Source of the DNA: Neorhizobium sp. SHOUNA12A
GTDB taxonomy: Bacteria > Pseudomonadota > Alphaproteobacteria > Rhizobiales > Rhizobiaceae
DNA: 64,000 bases
Direction: 5' to 3'
Assembly: GCF_023006505.1 (NCBI RefSeq)
Contig: NZ_JALBGV010000001.1
Coordinates: 140,868 to 204,867 of the forward strand
In this document: positions 49,732 through 59,300 of the stretch, piece by piece
Layout: each line of letters begins with the position of its first letter
How positions within the stretch are numbered: position 1 is the first letter of the stretch
The notes under the pieces: model-generated
Told to the model about the DNA's origin: nothing
Database searches by the model: none
Seen by the model: the letters and a program-made list of their open reading frames with translations, nothing else
Translations under genes and position numbers: made by a program

Positions 49732-51213
49732 CTACGCCCGCTCCGCCTGCTGCACGAACACCGGCGCCTCGAAGACGCGGCCGCGATTGAGAATGTAGTT
49801 CGGATCGAATGCGGCTTTCAGCCGGCGCATCGTGGCGATCTCGGCTTCGCTGCGCGCATATTTCAGGTATTTCACCTTGTCGGTGCCGATGCCGTGTTCG
49901 GCGGAAACCCCGCCGCCGACCGCCTCGATGCCCGAGAATATCGCCTCGGCGACCTTTTTCTCGTGATGGCTGAACATGCAGTAATGCAGGTTGCCGTCGC
50001 CCAGGTGGCCGAAGATATAGGTCCGCGCATCCGGATCGATCTCGTCGACGGCGAGAGCGGCCCTGTCGAGAAATTCCTGCATGCGGGACAGCGGCACGGA
50101 AATGTCGAAGCCGATCGTCACCCCATTGCCGAACAGATAGTCGTTGATGCCGTCGCGGATGCCCCACAGCCCGTTGAACTCGCGCAGCGAATTGGAGAGC
50201 ACCACGTCGGTGGCAAGCCCGTCTTCCAAAGCCGCGGCAAGCGCCGCCTCGAACCGCTCGTTGTCCTGATCCGGCGCCTGGCCGTGGATTTCGACCATCG
50301 CATACATGCCCACCCCTTTTTCGACGGGAGGACGGATCCCCATGTAGTCGACGGTGCCTTCGTAGACGTTCGGAAAGATCGCCTCGAAGGCTGAGATGAG
50401 GCCGGAGAGTTCGACCCGCAGCCGCGCCAGCAGATCCTGCGCCGCCTTCAGCGACGGCAGGGCGATGAAGGCGTTGCGCTCGATCTGCGGTTTCGGATGC
50501 AGTTTCAGGCAGGCGCGCGTGACGACGCCGATCGTGCCTTCGGTTCCGATGAACAGCGGATTGAGGTCGTAGCCGGAATTGTCCTTGGGCAGGCCTTTCA
50601 GCGATGAGAGAATAGTGCCGTCCGGCAGCACCGCCTCAAGCCCCATGACCTGCGCCCGATACATGCCGTAACGCAGAACCCGGATGCCGCCGGCATTGGT
50701 GCCGATATTGCCCCCGACCGTGGCCGTGCCGCGCGCACCGATATCGACGCCGAAGAACAGGCCCACGTCGCTTGCCGCCTGCTGCACGACCTGCAGCGGC
50801 GTGCCCGCCTTGACGATCATCGTCTGAGCCGCGACGTCGATCGACTCAATGCCAGTCATACGTTCGAGCGAGATGGAGACTTCACCTTCGACGGGCCGGG
50901 AAGAACCGGAAAGCCCGGTGCGACCACCCTGCACGACGATCGGCTGGCGGAGTTCGTTGGCGGCAGAGAGAATGGCGGAAACGTCTTCGGTGTTGCGCGG
51001 ACGCAAAACGACCGCAGGTCGTGCACCTCGAGCGGTCGCATCGGCGGCATAACCATCCGAAATCGCATCGCCAGCGAGGATCGCAGCGGCGTCAAGCCGG
51101 CTTTCGAGGTTGGAGAGAAGATGGGCCACGCGGTCGGAGGATAAGGTGCTCTCCTCCGCAATGCCTGCTTCGCTGCCCTGCGCTCCAGCATCGCCGAATG
51201 CGATTGCGCCCAT
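49732..51213 (-). CDS. FAD-linked D-2-hydroxyacid dehydrogenase (GlcD/DLD type)
   Basis: A 493-residue VAO-family flavoprotein. The PCMH FAD domain is at about 45-225: VLRPRNTEDVSAIL, VVQGGRTGLSGSS, DIGARGTATVGGNIGTNAGG. The FAD-oxidase C domain follows with GHLGDGNLHYCMFS (about 410) and the end motif AEHGIGTDKVKYL. Oxidises D-lactate, glycolate or other D-2-hydroxyacids to 2-oxoacids at the membrane side. ATG at 51213 behind GGGGA. Its product class is the substrate class of the co-transcribed indolepyruvate oxidoreductase, giving a two-step route. Divergent from an FCD-type GntR gene, the likely regulator. Confidence 0.88.
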   Translation of the reverse strand: MGAIAFGDAGAQGSEAGIAEESTLSSDRVAHLLSNLESRLDAAAILAGDAISDGYAADATARGARPAVVLRPRNTEDVSAILSAANELRQPIVVQGGRTGLSGSSRPVEGEVSISLERMTGIESIDVAAQTMIVKAGTPLQVVQQAASDVGLFFGVDIGARGTATVGGNIGTNAGGIRVLRYGMYRAQVMGLEAVLPDGTILSSLKGLPKDNSGYDLNPLFIGTEGTIGVVTRACLKLHPKPQIERNAFIALPSLKAAQDLLARLRVELSGLISAFEAIFPNVYEGTVDYMGIRPPVEKGVGMYAMVEIHGQAPDQDNERFEAALAAALEDGLATDVVLSNSLREFNGLWGIRDGINDYLFGNGVTIGFDISVPLSRMQEFLDRAALAVDEIDPDARTYIFGHLGDGNLHYCMFSHHEKKVAEAIFSGIEAVGGGVSAEHGIGTDKVKYLKYARSEAEIATMRRLKAAFDPNYILNRGRVFEAPVFVQQAERA

Positions 51214-51345
51214 TCTCTCATTCCCCTTGTTTCTTGGGGGCGAGGTTATTCCCATTCCCATATTTGTCAAACCTATATTTAAAAAGCAGTAGCCTTTTTG
51301 CCCCTCCCGTGGCATCACTATGGCAGGAACCATGGGAAGGGTGAC

Positions 51346-52104
51346 ATGATCCTCAAATACGACGAGGTCGTCCGCACGGGCATCGCGAGACAGGTATCGG
51401 ACAATATCCGTTCCGCGATCATGGACGGCCGGCTGAAGATCGACGAGCGCCTGCCGACCGAGGAAGAACTTGCCCGAAGTTTCGGCATTTCCCGCCCGAC
51501 AGTGCGCGAGGCCCTGAAGCGCCTCGCAGCCCAGAACCTCATCCATTCCAAACGCGGACCGACCGGCGGCAATTTCGTCAAGCGGCCGGATCCGGAAGGT
51601 CTTTCCAAGGCAATCACCGGCGCGGCCACCCTGCTGGTCGGCATCGGCGCCTTCGACATCGAAGAGATCATCACCGCCAGGCTGGAAACGGAAGCCGTCT
51701 GCTGCCGGCTGGCCGCGGCAAATCGCAGCGAAGCCGACCTCGCTGCGATGGAAGCGGAGATCGCGGTACAGCTCGACGAGGCTGTTAGCGACGAGGATTT
51801 CTGCGCTTCGGACGTGCGTTTCCATAGAGCACTGGTGGAATCGACCGGCAACGGCCCGCTGAAACTGATGATGTACACCGTCATCGAGGCCTTCATTCCG
51901 ATCACCAACATGATCGTCTTCCGGGTCCGCGAACGCCGCCACGTCGCCTCGCTGCACCAGGAAATCGTCGACGCGGTGCGCAGTCGCGAGGATGCCAGGG
52001 CCGCCGATGTGCTGGCGCGGCTGCTCGCCTATGTGCGCGAAAGTTATTCCGCCGTGCTCGACGCGCGTGCCAGGCGGGACGCCACTGCACAGGCCTCCGC
52101 TTAA
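51346..52104 (+). CDS. GntR-family (FCD-type) regulator
   Basis: A 252-residue regulator with an N-terminal GntR winged HTH (about residues 10-70: GRLKIDERLPTEEELARSFG, SRPTVREALKRLAAQNLI, RGPTGGNFV) and an FCD effector domain (about 90-230) with His residues for a metal-bound organic acid (DVRFHRALVESTGN, SLHQEIVDAV). FCD proteins usually sense hydroxy- or keto-acids, fitting the divergent D-2-hydroxyacid dehydrogenase operon. GAAGGG Shine-Dalgarno before the ATG at 51346. AcuI-like reductase follows after 33 bases. Confidence 0.87.
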   Translation: MILKYDEVVRTGIARQVSDNIRSAIMDGRLKIDERLPTEEELARSFGISRPTVREALKRLAAQNLIHSKRGPTGGNFVKRPDPEGLSKAITGAATLLVGIGAFDIEEIITARLETEAVCCRLAAANRSEADLAAMEAEIAVQLDEAVSDEDFCASDVRFHRALVESTGNGPLKLMMYTVIEAFIPITNMIVFRVRERRHVASLHQEIVDAVRSREDARAADVLARLLAYVRESYSAVLDARARRDATAQASA

Positions 52105-52137
52105 AAACCAACATCGCCACGATATCGGGAGAGAGAC

Positions 52138-53133
52138 ATGACCGAGACCTTCACCGCCATGGTGATCGATGCCGTCGACGGCAAGCCGAAAGGCGCCTTC
52201 AGAGAGATCTCGATCGCCGATCTTCCCGACAATGACGTGCTGGTCGAAATCGCCTACTCAACGCTGAACTACAAGGACGGCCTGGCGATATCAGGCAAGG
52301 GCCGCATCGCCAGGCGAATGCCGATGGTCGGCGGCATCGACCTCTCCGGCACCGTGATCGAATCCCGCTCGCCGGAATGGAAAGCGGGCGACAAGGTCGT
52401 GCTGAACGGCTGGGGCCTTTCCGAAACCGAATGGGGCGCCTTTGGCCGCTACCAGCGCGTCAAGCCGGAATGGCTGATCCCTCTGCCCGACGCTTTTTCG
52501 ATGGAACAGGCGATGGCAATCGGCACCGCAGGTTATACCGCAGCGCTCTGCGTCGATGCGCTGGAAAAATGGGGCTCGATCAAGCCTGGCGAAGGCGAAG
52601 TGCTGGTCACCGGTGCGGCCGGAGGCGTTGGCTCGGTGGCAATCGCGCTGCTGGCCGCCTGCGGCTACAACGTCACCGCCTCCACCGGCCGTCCGGAAAC
52701 CCATGACTATCTCGCTTCGCTCGGCGCCACCAATTTCATCGATCGCGCCGTGCTTGCTGAAAAAGGCGGCCCGCTGCAGAAGGAGCGCTGGACCGGCGGC
52801 GTCGACAGCGTTGGTTCGACCACCCTCGTCAACGCGCTTTCCCAGACGATGCGCGGTTGCGCCATCGCCGCCTGCGGCCTTGCCGGCGGCGCCGACCTTC
52901 CGGGAACCGTCCTGCCCCATATCCTGCGCGCCGTGACGCTGATCGGCGTCGACAGCGTCATCGCCACCCGCGAACAGCGGCTCTCCGCCTGGGCCCGGCT
53001 GGCCCGCGATCTCGATCCCGCCAAGCTTTCGGAAATCACCACGACGGAACCGATGTCCAACCTGCCACAGCTTGCCGAGGATATTATTGCGGGGAAAATC
53101 CGCGGGCGTGTGGTGATCGATGTGACAAAGTAG
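52138..53133 (+). CDS. AcuI/YhdH-family acrylyl-CoA reductase-like oxidoreductase
   Basis: A 331-residue NADPH-dependent zinc-free MDR-family reductase. Its pattern is that of AcuI/YhdH: LVEIAYSTLNYKDGLAISGKG near residue 45, GGIDLSGTVIES near residue 63, GTAGYTAALCVDALE near residue 130, the cofactor motif TGAAGGVGSVAIALLA (about 157-172), and CGLAGGADLPGTVLPHILRAVTLIGVDS split over the C-terminal part. AcuI reduces acrylyl-CoA to propionyl-CoA; YhdH reduces quinone-like enones. GAGAGAG Shine-Dalgarno. Co-directional with the GntR gene. Confidence 0.85.
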   Translation: MTETFTAMVIDAVDGKPKGAFREISIADLPDNDVLVEIAYSTLNYKDGLAISGKGRIARRMPMVGGIDLSGTVIESRSPEWKAGDKVVLNGWGLSETEWGAFGRYQRVKPEWLIPLPDAFSMEQAMAIGTAGYTAALCVDALEKWGSIKPGEGEVLVTGAAGGVGSVAIALLAACGYNVTASTGRPETHDYLASLGATNFIDRAVLAEKGGPLQKERWTGGVDSVGSTTLVNALSQTMRGCAIAACGLAGGADLPGTVLPHILRAVTLIGVDSVIATREQRLSAWARLARDLDPAKLSEITTTEPMSNLPQLAEDIIAGKIRGRVVIDVTK

Positions 53134-53136
53134 AAA

Positions 53137-53146
53137 AGGTATACCT
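53137..53146. promoter_or_regulatory. AGGTATACCT palindrome, GntR operator candidate
   Basis: A perfect 10-bp palindrome, 4 bases after the reductase stop and 78 bases before the molybdenum hydroxylase gene. GGTATACC-like cores are common FCD-type GntR operators, and such a regulator is encoded 1.8 kb upstream. No second copy was found in front of the divergent operon. Confidence 0.35.
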
Positions 53147-53223
53147 GAGGCGGCTTTCCATTCGCGGCTCACAGACGATAGAGATATCTCCGGCAGAAAA
53201 TTGCATGGCGTGGGAGAGTGGTT

Positions 53224-55536
53224 TTGAGCAGCGATCACGAGGTCTTCACCGGTCGCCGGGAAGACATAAGACTTGTTACCGGCCAAGGCGCATATACCGC
53301 AGACAAGGTGCTGGATAACCAGCTCTACGCCGCATTCCTGAGAGCCGACCAGCCGCATGCGCGCATCGTTTCGATCGATGTCGAGGCGGCGCTCGCCGCA
53401 CCGGGCGTCCATATCGTGCTGACCGGCAAGGATGCGCTCGAAGCGAACCTGATCGCCCCCGGCCCGCTGGTCTCCTTCCCCGGCGTCGATGGCATGAAGA
53501 TCAAGGCGCCGCACCGCTATGCTCTGTCGACCGACCGCGTCCGTTTCGTCGGCGAACCCGTTGCCGTTGTGGTCGCCGACAGTGCCGAAGCGGCTGCCGA
53601 TGCGGTCGAACTGATCGCGGTCGATTACGAGGACCTGCCGGCAATCATCGATCCGGAGGCCGCGCTGGAAGACGGCGCGCCGCAGCTTTTCGACGACGTG
53701 CCGGGCAATCTGGTTTTCCTGCACAGCTTCGGCGACAGGGCGGCAGCCGATGACGCCTTCGCCAAGGCCGCGCATATCTCGACGCTGACGGTCGAGTCGC
53801 AGCGCGTTGCCGCCAACCCTCTCGAACTCAAATCCTTCATGGCGGCATACGACGCCGAAACGGAGGTCTTCGACGTCTATTCCGCCAGCCAGGGCACAGG
53901 CCTTGCCGATGGGCTTGCGCGCTTCACCGGCCATGCGCCGGAAAAGGTGCGGCACCACATGGGCGATGTCGGCGGCAGCTTCGGCATCCGTGGCGCCCCC
54001 TATCCGGAATATGCGGCGATCATGCTTGCCGCCAAGAAGCTCTGTCGGCCGGTGCGCTGGACCGCCAGCCGCACCGAAAGCTTCCTCGCCGATTATCACG
54101 GCCGCGCGGTCCGCTTCACCGGTGAGATGGCGCTCAGCGAAGCCGGAGAATTCCTCGGCATCCGTATGAACGTCGTCTGCGATCTCGGCGCCTACCATTC
54201 GCCGGCCGGTGCGCTGATCAACGTCCTGAACCCGATGCTGACCGGCACGGGCTGCTACCGTATTCCCGCCGTCTTCGGGCTCAACCGCCTCGCCTTCACC
54301 AACACATCGCCGATCGCCGCATATCGCGGTGCCGGCCGTCCGGACATCAATTATTTCGTCGAGCGGTTGGTGGATCAGGCCGCCAGCGATCTCGGCATGG
54401 ACCGGATAGAGATCCGCCGGAAAAACCTGATCCCCGACGATGCCTACCCCTACAAGACACCGACCACCGTCTACGACAGCGGCAATTATGTCGCGATGCT
54501 TGAGGAAGCCGTCTCGGTCTCCGGCTGGAAAGGTTTCGAAGCCCGCCGCAAGGAGTCGGAAAAACGCGGCAATCTGCGCGGCATCGGCATGGGCGTCTTC
54601 GTCGAGCCGTCCGGCGGCGGCCATATGCCGGAAGAAACCGAGATCCGCTTCGAGGCGGATGGTACGCTGACGCTCTACACGCTGTCCGGCTCTGCCGGCC
54701 AGGGGCACGAGACGGTGCTGCCGCGGCTGGTCGCCAAGGAACTCGGCGTCGACGAGAACCTGATCAACCTGCGCGCCAACAGCGTCCATGCGCCCCACAA
54801 GCTCAAGGGCGCCGGCACGATGGGATCGCGGACCATGGCCTCCCACGGTGCCTCGCTGACGATCACCTCCCGTGAGGTGGTGAAGAAGGGCCTGAAGTTG
54901 GCCGCTGAGACTCTAGAAGCGTCCGAAACCGATATCGAATTCGACCATGGCCATTACAAAGTGGCCGGCACGAACATGTCGGTCTCGCTTCTGGAACTCG
55001 CCGCCCGCAACGTCACGCCAGATGGCAACGCACTGGATACGCTCGCCTCGATCCAGCCGGAGCGAAATTTCCCCGGCGGCGTGCATGTGGCCGAAGTGGA
55101 GATCGACCCGAATACCGGCGAGACCAAGGTCACCTCCTATATCGGCGTCGACGATGCCGGCCACGTCATCAATCACACGCTTCTCGAAGGCCAGATGCAT
55201 GGCGGTCTTGCCCAGGGCGCGGGCCAGGTCTTCGGCGAGCATATCGTTTATGACCGCGACAGTGGCCAGATGCTGACTGCCAGCTTCATGGATTATTTCA
55301 TGCCGCGCGCCGACTTCATGCCGACGCCACGCTTCTTCGACCTGCCGACGCCCTCGCCCACCAATGTGCTCAGCGTCAAGGGCGGCGGTGAGGCCGGCAC
55401 GACCGGGGCGCTGCCGACGCTGATGAACGCCATCCTGGATGCGCTTCGCTCGGCCGGCGTCGAGGATTTCGATATGCCCGCGACACCTTACAGGGTTTGG
55501 GACGCCCTGAAGGCTGCCAGGGAGAGCGCTCGATAA
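53224..55536 (+). CDS. orphan molybdenum hydroxylase large subunit (CoxL-like form II)
   Basis: A 770-residue Mo-binding subunit of the xanthine dehydrogenase/CO dehydrogenase form II family. Segments: FTGRREDIRLVTGQGAYTAD at the start, VGGSFGIRG (about 250), AAYRGAGRPD (about 365; the form II loop rather than the CO-oxidising AYRCSFR) and the catalytic Glu in KGGGEAGTTG (about 715). It probably oxidises an organic carbonyl or heterocycle. No FAD or [2Fe-2S] partner gene is adjacent, unlike paoABC in this window, so partners must be encoded elsewhere. Start TTG at 53224 is 7 bases after GGGAG; GTG at 53218 is an alternative. Confidence 0.85.
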   Translation: MSSDHEVFTGRREDIRLVTGQGAYTADKVLDNQLYAAFLRADQPHARIVSIDVEAALAAPGVHIVLTGKDALEANLIAPGPLVSFPGVDGMKIKAPHRYALSTDRVRFVGEPVAVVVADSAEAAADAVELIAVDYEDLPAIIDPEAALEDGAPQLFDDVPGNLVFLHSFGDRAAADDAFAKAAHISTLTVESQRVAANPLELKSFMAAYDAETEVFDVYSASQGTGLADGLARFTGHAPEKVRHHMGDVGGSFGIRGAPYPEYAAIMLAAKKLCRPVRWTASRTESFLADYHGRAVRFTGEMALSEAGEFLGIRMNVVCDLGAYHSPAGALINVLNPMLTGTGCYRIPAVFGLNRLAFTNTSPIAAYRGAGRPDINYFVERLVDQAASDLGMDRIEIRRKNLIPDDAYPYKTPTTVYDSGNYVAMLEEAVSVSGWKGFEARRKESEKRGNLRGIGMGVFVEPSGGGHMPEETEIRFEADGTLTLYTLSGSAGQGHETVLPRLVAKELGVDENLINLRANSVHAPHKLKGAGTMGSRTMASHGASLTITSREVVKKGLKLAAETLEASETDIEFDHGHYKVAGTNMSVSLLELAARNVTPDGNALDTLASIQPERNFPGGVHVAEVEIDPNTGETKVTSYIGVDDAGHVINHTLLEGQMHGGLAQGAGQVFGEHIVYDRDSGQMLTASFMDYFMPRADFMPTPRFFDLPTPSPTNVLSVKGGGEAGTTGALPTLMNAILDALRSAGVEDFDMPATPYRVWDALKAARESAR

Positions 55537-55639
55537 GACCTCATCCGCGCGCCGCATCCATGCCTTCGTGGATTGCCTGAACGCATTGCGGGGCGCTAGA
55601 AGTTCATTTCGACAAGATGAAATGCAAGGCGTCGACGCA

Positions 55640-56260
55640 ATGACACTGGACGACATCACCAACACCGTCATCGACCGGGCGAGCGACAGGCGACGTTTCA
55701 TCGTTGCGGTCGCCGGCCCGCCGGGCGGCGGAAAATCCACGCTGGCCGACGCCCTGCACGAAGCCCTGCTGGCGCGCGGCGAGCTGGCCGAAATCCTGCC
55801 GATGGACGGCTTCCACATGGATAACGGTATCCTGGAAACCCGCGGCCTGTTGCCCCGCAAGGGAGCACCGCAGACTTTCGACGTGCGCGGTTTTGCCGAC
55901 ATCCTCAAGGCGGTGCGGCACGGAGACGAGGAGGTGCTGGTGCCGGTCTTCGACCGATCGCGTGAGATCGCCATCGCCTCGGCCCGCCCGATCTCGCCCG
56001 AGACTCATATCGTTCTGGCGGAAGGCAATTACCTGCTGATCGACGAAGCGCCCTGGTCGCGGCTTGCGGAGATGTTCGACTTCACGATCTTCGTAGGCCC
56101 TTCGGAAGAGGTGCTCCGCGAGCGGCTCAAGGCACGCTGGGTCCATTATGGGCTCGACGAAGCCGCGATTGCCTGGAAACTCGACGGCAATGACTTGCCG
56201 AACGGCCGCTATATCCTCGCCCACTCACGGCCGGCCGACATCAGGCTCGAAAGTTTCTGA
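55640..56260 (+). CDS. FrcK-like nucleoside/sugar kinase family P-loop protein
   Basis: A 206-residue P-loop kinase of the uridine kinase/pantothenate kinase-like group, like rhizobial FrcK. Walker A GPPGGGKST is at about residues 28-36, then LPMDGFHMDN (about 55), FDVRGFADIL and PVFDRSREIA. Such genes accompany sugar ABC transporters in rhizobia; a sugar or nucleoside kinase role is inferred. ATG at 55640 is used; ATG at 55622 is in frame. Convergent with the sugar-transporter ATPase gene, 23 bases apart. Confidence 0.8.
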   Translation: MTLDDITNTVIDRASDRRRFIVAVAGPPGGGKSTLADALHEALLARGELAEILPMDGFHMDNGILETRGLLPRKGAPQTFDVRGFADILKAVRHGDEEVLVPVFDRSREIAIASARPISPETHIVLAEGNYLLIDEAPWSRLAEMFDFTIFVGPSEEVLRERLKARWVHYGLDEAAIAWKLDGNDLPNGRYILAHSRPADIRLESF

Positions 56261-56283
56261 GGCCTGTTGCGGACAATGCCGGC

Positions 56284-57354
56284 CTAGAGGGCCACTCCCG
56301 TTTCACGGTCGAAGACATGCACCTGTTCGGCCGGGATGTTGGCTTCGAACCGCGCGCCGTAGCGGGCCGGATATTCGCCGTCGACGATGGCGACGACCGG
56401 GTGGCCGGCGAGGTCGAAGATGATATGGGTCTGTGCGCCGGTCGGCTCGACCAGCAGCGTCTGCCCGGCAAGCGCAGTACCCCCGACGCCGGGGCTCAGA
56501 TGCTCCGGACGCAAGCCGACCTTGATCGCCTGGCCACGCTTCACCTTGCGATCCGGCGCGATGCGGATCGCGGTTCCGTCGCCAAGGCGCGCGGACGGTT
56601 CGCCGCCATCGCCGTCCACGGTGCCATCGAGAAGGTTCATCGCCGGAGAACCGATGAAGGCGGCAACGAAGAGGTTGGCCGGCTTCTTGTAAAGTTCCAT
56701 CGGCGTGCCTTCCTGCTCCACCTTTCCCTGATTGAGGACGACGATGCGGTCGGCAAGCGTCATCGCCTCGATCTGGTCGTGGGTGACGTAGATCGATGTC
56801 GTCCCGACCTTCTGGTGCAGCTGCTTGATCTCGGCGCGCATCTGCACACGCAGTTTGGCGTCGAGATTGGAAAGCGGCTCGTCGAACAGGAAGACGGCCG
56901 GGTTGCGGACGATCGCCCGGCCCATGGCGACGCGCTGACGCTGGCCGCCGGAAAGTTGCGCCGGCTTGCGGTCGAGAAGCGGCATCAGGTCGAGCATGCG
57001 GGCGGCTTCGGCGACGCGTTCGGCAATCACCGGCTTCGGGGTGCCGGAAAGGCGCAGGTTGAAGCCCATGTTCTCGGCGACCGTCATATGCGGATAAAGC
57101 GCATAGGACTGGAACACCATGGCGATGTTGCGCTCGCGCGGGGTCAGCTCGTTGACCACCGCGTTGTCGATAATGACCTCACCGGCAGTGATTTCCTCAA
57201 GCCCGGCAATCATCCGAAGCAGCGTCGATTTTCCGCAGCCCGACGGACCGACCAGCGCGACGAACTCGCCGTCTTCGATCGCCAGCGACACGCCATGGAT
57301 GACCGGGAGTGCCCCATAGGCCTTGCGGACTTGTCTGAGTTCGACGGATGCCAT
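56284..57354 (-). CDS. sugar ABC transporter ATPase (UgpC/MsmK/MalK-type)
   Basis: A 356-residue CUT1-type ATPase: Walker [10 protein letters not shown] (about 37-45), [13 protein letters not shown]-loop, signature [15 protein letters not shown] (about 135), Walker [13 protein letters not shown] (about 155), H-loop [11 protein letters not shown], and a C-terminal OB-fold regulatory region (about 240-356). Energises uptake through the MalF/MalG-type permeases encoded just upstream. Last gene of the transporter operon read on the minus strand. Confidence 0.93.
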   Translation of the reverse strand: MASVELRQVRKAYGALPVIHGVSLAIEDGEFVALVGPSGCGKSTLLRMIAGLEEITAGEVIIDNAVVNELTPRERNIAMVFQSYALYPHMTVAENMGFNLRLSGTPKPVIAERVAEAARMLDLMPLLDRKPAQLSGGQRQRVAMGRAIVRNPAVFLFDEPLSNLDAKLRVQMRAEIKQLHQKVGTTSIYVTHDQIEAMTLADRIVVLNQGKVEQEGTPMELYKKPANLFVAAFIGSPAMNLLDGTVDGDGGEPSARLGDGTAIRIAPDRKVKRGQAIKVGLRPEHLSPGVGGTALAGQTLLVEPTGAQTHIIFDLAGHPVVAIVDGEYPARYGARFEANIPAEQVHVFDRETGVAL

Positions 57355-57376
57355 GCGAGTTACTCCGGGTCGGGGC

Positions 57377-58261
57377 TCAGGACTTCACCGCACCGGCGGT
57401 CAGACCGGCGATGATGTGCTTCTGGGCCAGGAAGAAGGCGATGATGGTTGGCAGGATGGTGAGCGTGATGAAGGCCAGCACCAGCTGCCATTCGGTGCTG
57501 AATTCGCCCCGATAGATCATGATGCCGAGCGGCCAGGGGTAACGGCTCTCGGAATTCAGCATGATCAGCGGCACGATATAACTGTTCCAACTGCTGACGA
57601 AGGAGATGATGCCGACGGTGGCGATGATCGGCCGCGACAGCGGCAGCGTGATGTGCCAGAAGAAGCGCATATAGCCGCAGCCGTCGACGAAGGCCGCGTC
57701 GAAGAGTTCGGACGGCAAATTGCGGAAGTAGTTTCGGAACAGCATGATGCTCATGCCCATGCCGAACGCCACCTGCGGCAGCACCACGCCCCAATACGTA
57801 TCGATGAGCCCCAGATCACGGATGCGGATGTAGAGCGGCAGGATGGCCGTCGCTGCCGGGAACATCAGCCCGATCAGGAAATAGTTGACCAGATAATCGG
57901 TGCCGAAGAAGCGGATATGTGCGAAGCAGAAGGCTGCCATGGCACCGAAGGTCAATGTCAGGAACACCGTCAACAGGGCGATGATCAGCGAATTGCTCAT
58001 CTGCAGCCAATAGCGCTTGCTGATGATGATGTCCGTGTAGTTCGACCACTGCCATTCCGTCGGCAGGCCGAAAGGATTGCCGCGCAGTTCGCCGAGGGTC
58101 TTGAAGCCGCCGAGCGCAGTGCTGATGAGCGGCACCACCACGATTGCCGCCACGATGATCAGCGATATGTACATATAGACCTGCGTACCGGCGCGGATCC
58201 GCTGGCCGGACGTCGGCGCGCTGGCGGCATCGATAGGCTGTGCTGTCGAGATATCAGTCAT
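57377..58261 (-). CDS. sugar ABC transporter permease (MalG-type)
   Basis: A 294-residue CUT1 permease with six hydrophobic helices and the EAA loop [27 protein letters not shown] (about residues 190-215, described in two halves: E/FDAA...G then LPLSRP). Typical MalG C-terminus after the loop. It overlaps the MalF-type gene by 8 bases. Third gene of the operon. Confidence 0.9.
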   Translation of the reverse strand: MTDISTAQPIDAASAPTSGQRIRAGTQVYMYISLIIVAAIVVVPLISTALGGFKTLGELRGNPFGLPTEWQWSNYTDIIISKRYWLQMSNSLIIALLTVFLTLTFGAMAAFCFAHIRFFGTDYLVNYFLIGLMFPAATAILPLYIRIRDLGLIDTYWGVVLPQVAFGMGMSIMLFRNYFRNLPSELFDAAFVDGCGYMRFFWHITLPLSRPIIATVGIISFVSSWNSYIVPLIMLNSESRYPWPLGIMIYRGEFSTEWQLVLAFITLTILPTIIAFFLAQKHIIAGLTAGAVKS

Positions 58262-59195
58262 TGCGCATGAACACCCGCTTGTAGCTGAAGGCGAGCGTCA
58301 CGCAGATCACGAACAGCACCACCCCGACGGCGCTGCCGAACCCGACCTGCATACGGGTCACCCCGAAATTGTACAGGAACGTCACCATCGTCTGCGTCGA
58401 GTTCGACGGACCGCCGCCGGTGAGCGGCATGATCATGTCGAAAAGCTGCAGCGAACCGACGACCGCAAAGAAGACCGAGAGACGCACGGTGGAGCCAAGC
58501 AGCGGCAGCGTCACAAGCCGAAACTTCTGGAAGCCGGTCGCACCGTCGATGTCAGCCGCCTCCAGCACGCTCTTGTCGATTGCCTGCAGGCCGGCGATGA
58601 AGAGCATCATGTGAAAGCCGAAATACTTCCAGACGATGACGCCCAATATCGCGTACATCGCCAGATCGCGGTCGGCCAGCCAGAAGGGTGGTTCGACGCC
58701 AATGAAATGCGAGATACCGGCGACGAGACCGAAATCCCCGTCATAAACGAAACGCCAGATCATCCCTGCTGCAACATCCGCAAGCACGTAGGGCAGGAAG
58801 AAGATCAGCCGGAAGAACAGCGCACCCCTGATCCGGCTGGAGATCATCGTCGCCAGCCAGAGCGCCAGAGGCACCTGCACGCAGAGCGAGGCGAGAACGA
58901 TCAGGCCGTTATTGATCAGGGCCTGGGTGAAGGCGCTGTTGCGGAAAATGAGCTGGTAGTTGCGCCAGCCGACCCATTGCGTCGGGCTGCCATAGCCGTT
59001 CCAGTTGTAGAAGGAATACCAGGCGGCCTCGCCCATGGGCAGGATGACCAGCACGGTGAAAAGAAGAAGAGCCGGTGGCAGGAACAGGATCAGCACCGGC
59101 CACTTGCTGTTGGCAAGAGAACGCTTGCGGCGCCGCGCTACCACAAGTGTATTCCCGGAAGGGATGGCATTGGCAGACATCAGCATATCGCTCAT
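58254..59195 (-). CDS. sugar ABC transporter permease (MalF-type)
   Basis: A 313-residue CUT1 permease of the short MalF/UgpA type with six or so helices; the EAA loop is LEAADIDGATGFQKFR then LVTLPLL (about residues 215-240). A basic cytoplasmic N-terminus (RRRKRSLANSK) precedes the first helix. Follows the binding-protein gene after 105 bases that include a long-stem hairpin. Confidence 0.9.
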   Translation of the reverse strand: MSDMLMSANAIPSGNTLVVARRRKRSLANSKWPVLILFLPPALLLFTVLVILPMGEAAWYSFYNWNGYGSPTQWVGWRNYQLIFRNSAFTQALINNGLIVLASLCVQVPLALWLATMISSRIRGALFFRLIFFLPYVLADVAAGMIWRFVYDGDFGLVAGISHFIGVEPPFWLADRDLAMYAILGVIVWKYFGFHMMLFIAGLQAIDKSVLEAADIDGATGFQKFRLVTLPLLGSTVRLSVFFAVVGSLQLFDMIMPLTGGGPSNSTQTMVTFLYNFGVTRMQVGFGSAVGVVLFVICVTLAFSYKRVFMRND

Positions 59196-59245
59196 CGATT
59201 TTCGAGCCTTTCGGGCTGCGAGACGCCGTCAGGCGAGGACGGGAA

Positions 59246-59292
59246 CCGGCGCTCCCAGGGTTGCTGGAACCTTAGGGGAGCGGGAGCGCCGG
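59246..59292 (-). other. intercistronic hairpin after the sugar-binding-protein gene
   Basis: CCGGCGCTCCC (59246-59256) pairs with GGGAGCGCCGG (59282-59292) around a 25-base loop, just beyond the stop of the binding-protein gene (59301). As with the Pot-type operon, it should stabilise the binding-protein message or reduce read-through. Confidence 0.55.
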
Positions 59293-59300
59293 CGCTGCGC

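Noticed and set aside
47971..50394. 807-codon open frame on the plus strand
   Set aside because: Mirror frame of the indolepyruvate oxidoreductase and FAD dehydrogenase genes; no recognisable domain and no ribosome site.
52291..54846. Very long open frame (851 codons) on the minus strand
   Set aside because: It lies antisense to the AcuI-like and molybdenum hydroxylase genes, whose frames have full family motifs. Its translation is low in family signatures and rich in Arg/Gly/Ala as expected for a GC-rich mirror frame.
53224..55536. Aerobic CO dehydrogenase large subunit (CoxL form I)
   Set aside because: The active-site loop reads AYRGAGR rather than AYRCSFR, so CO oxidation is not supported.
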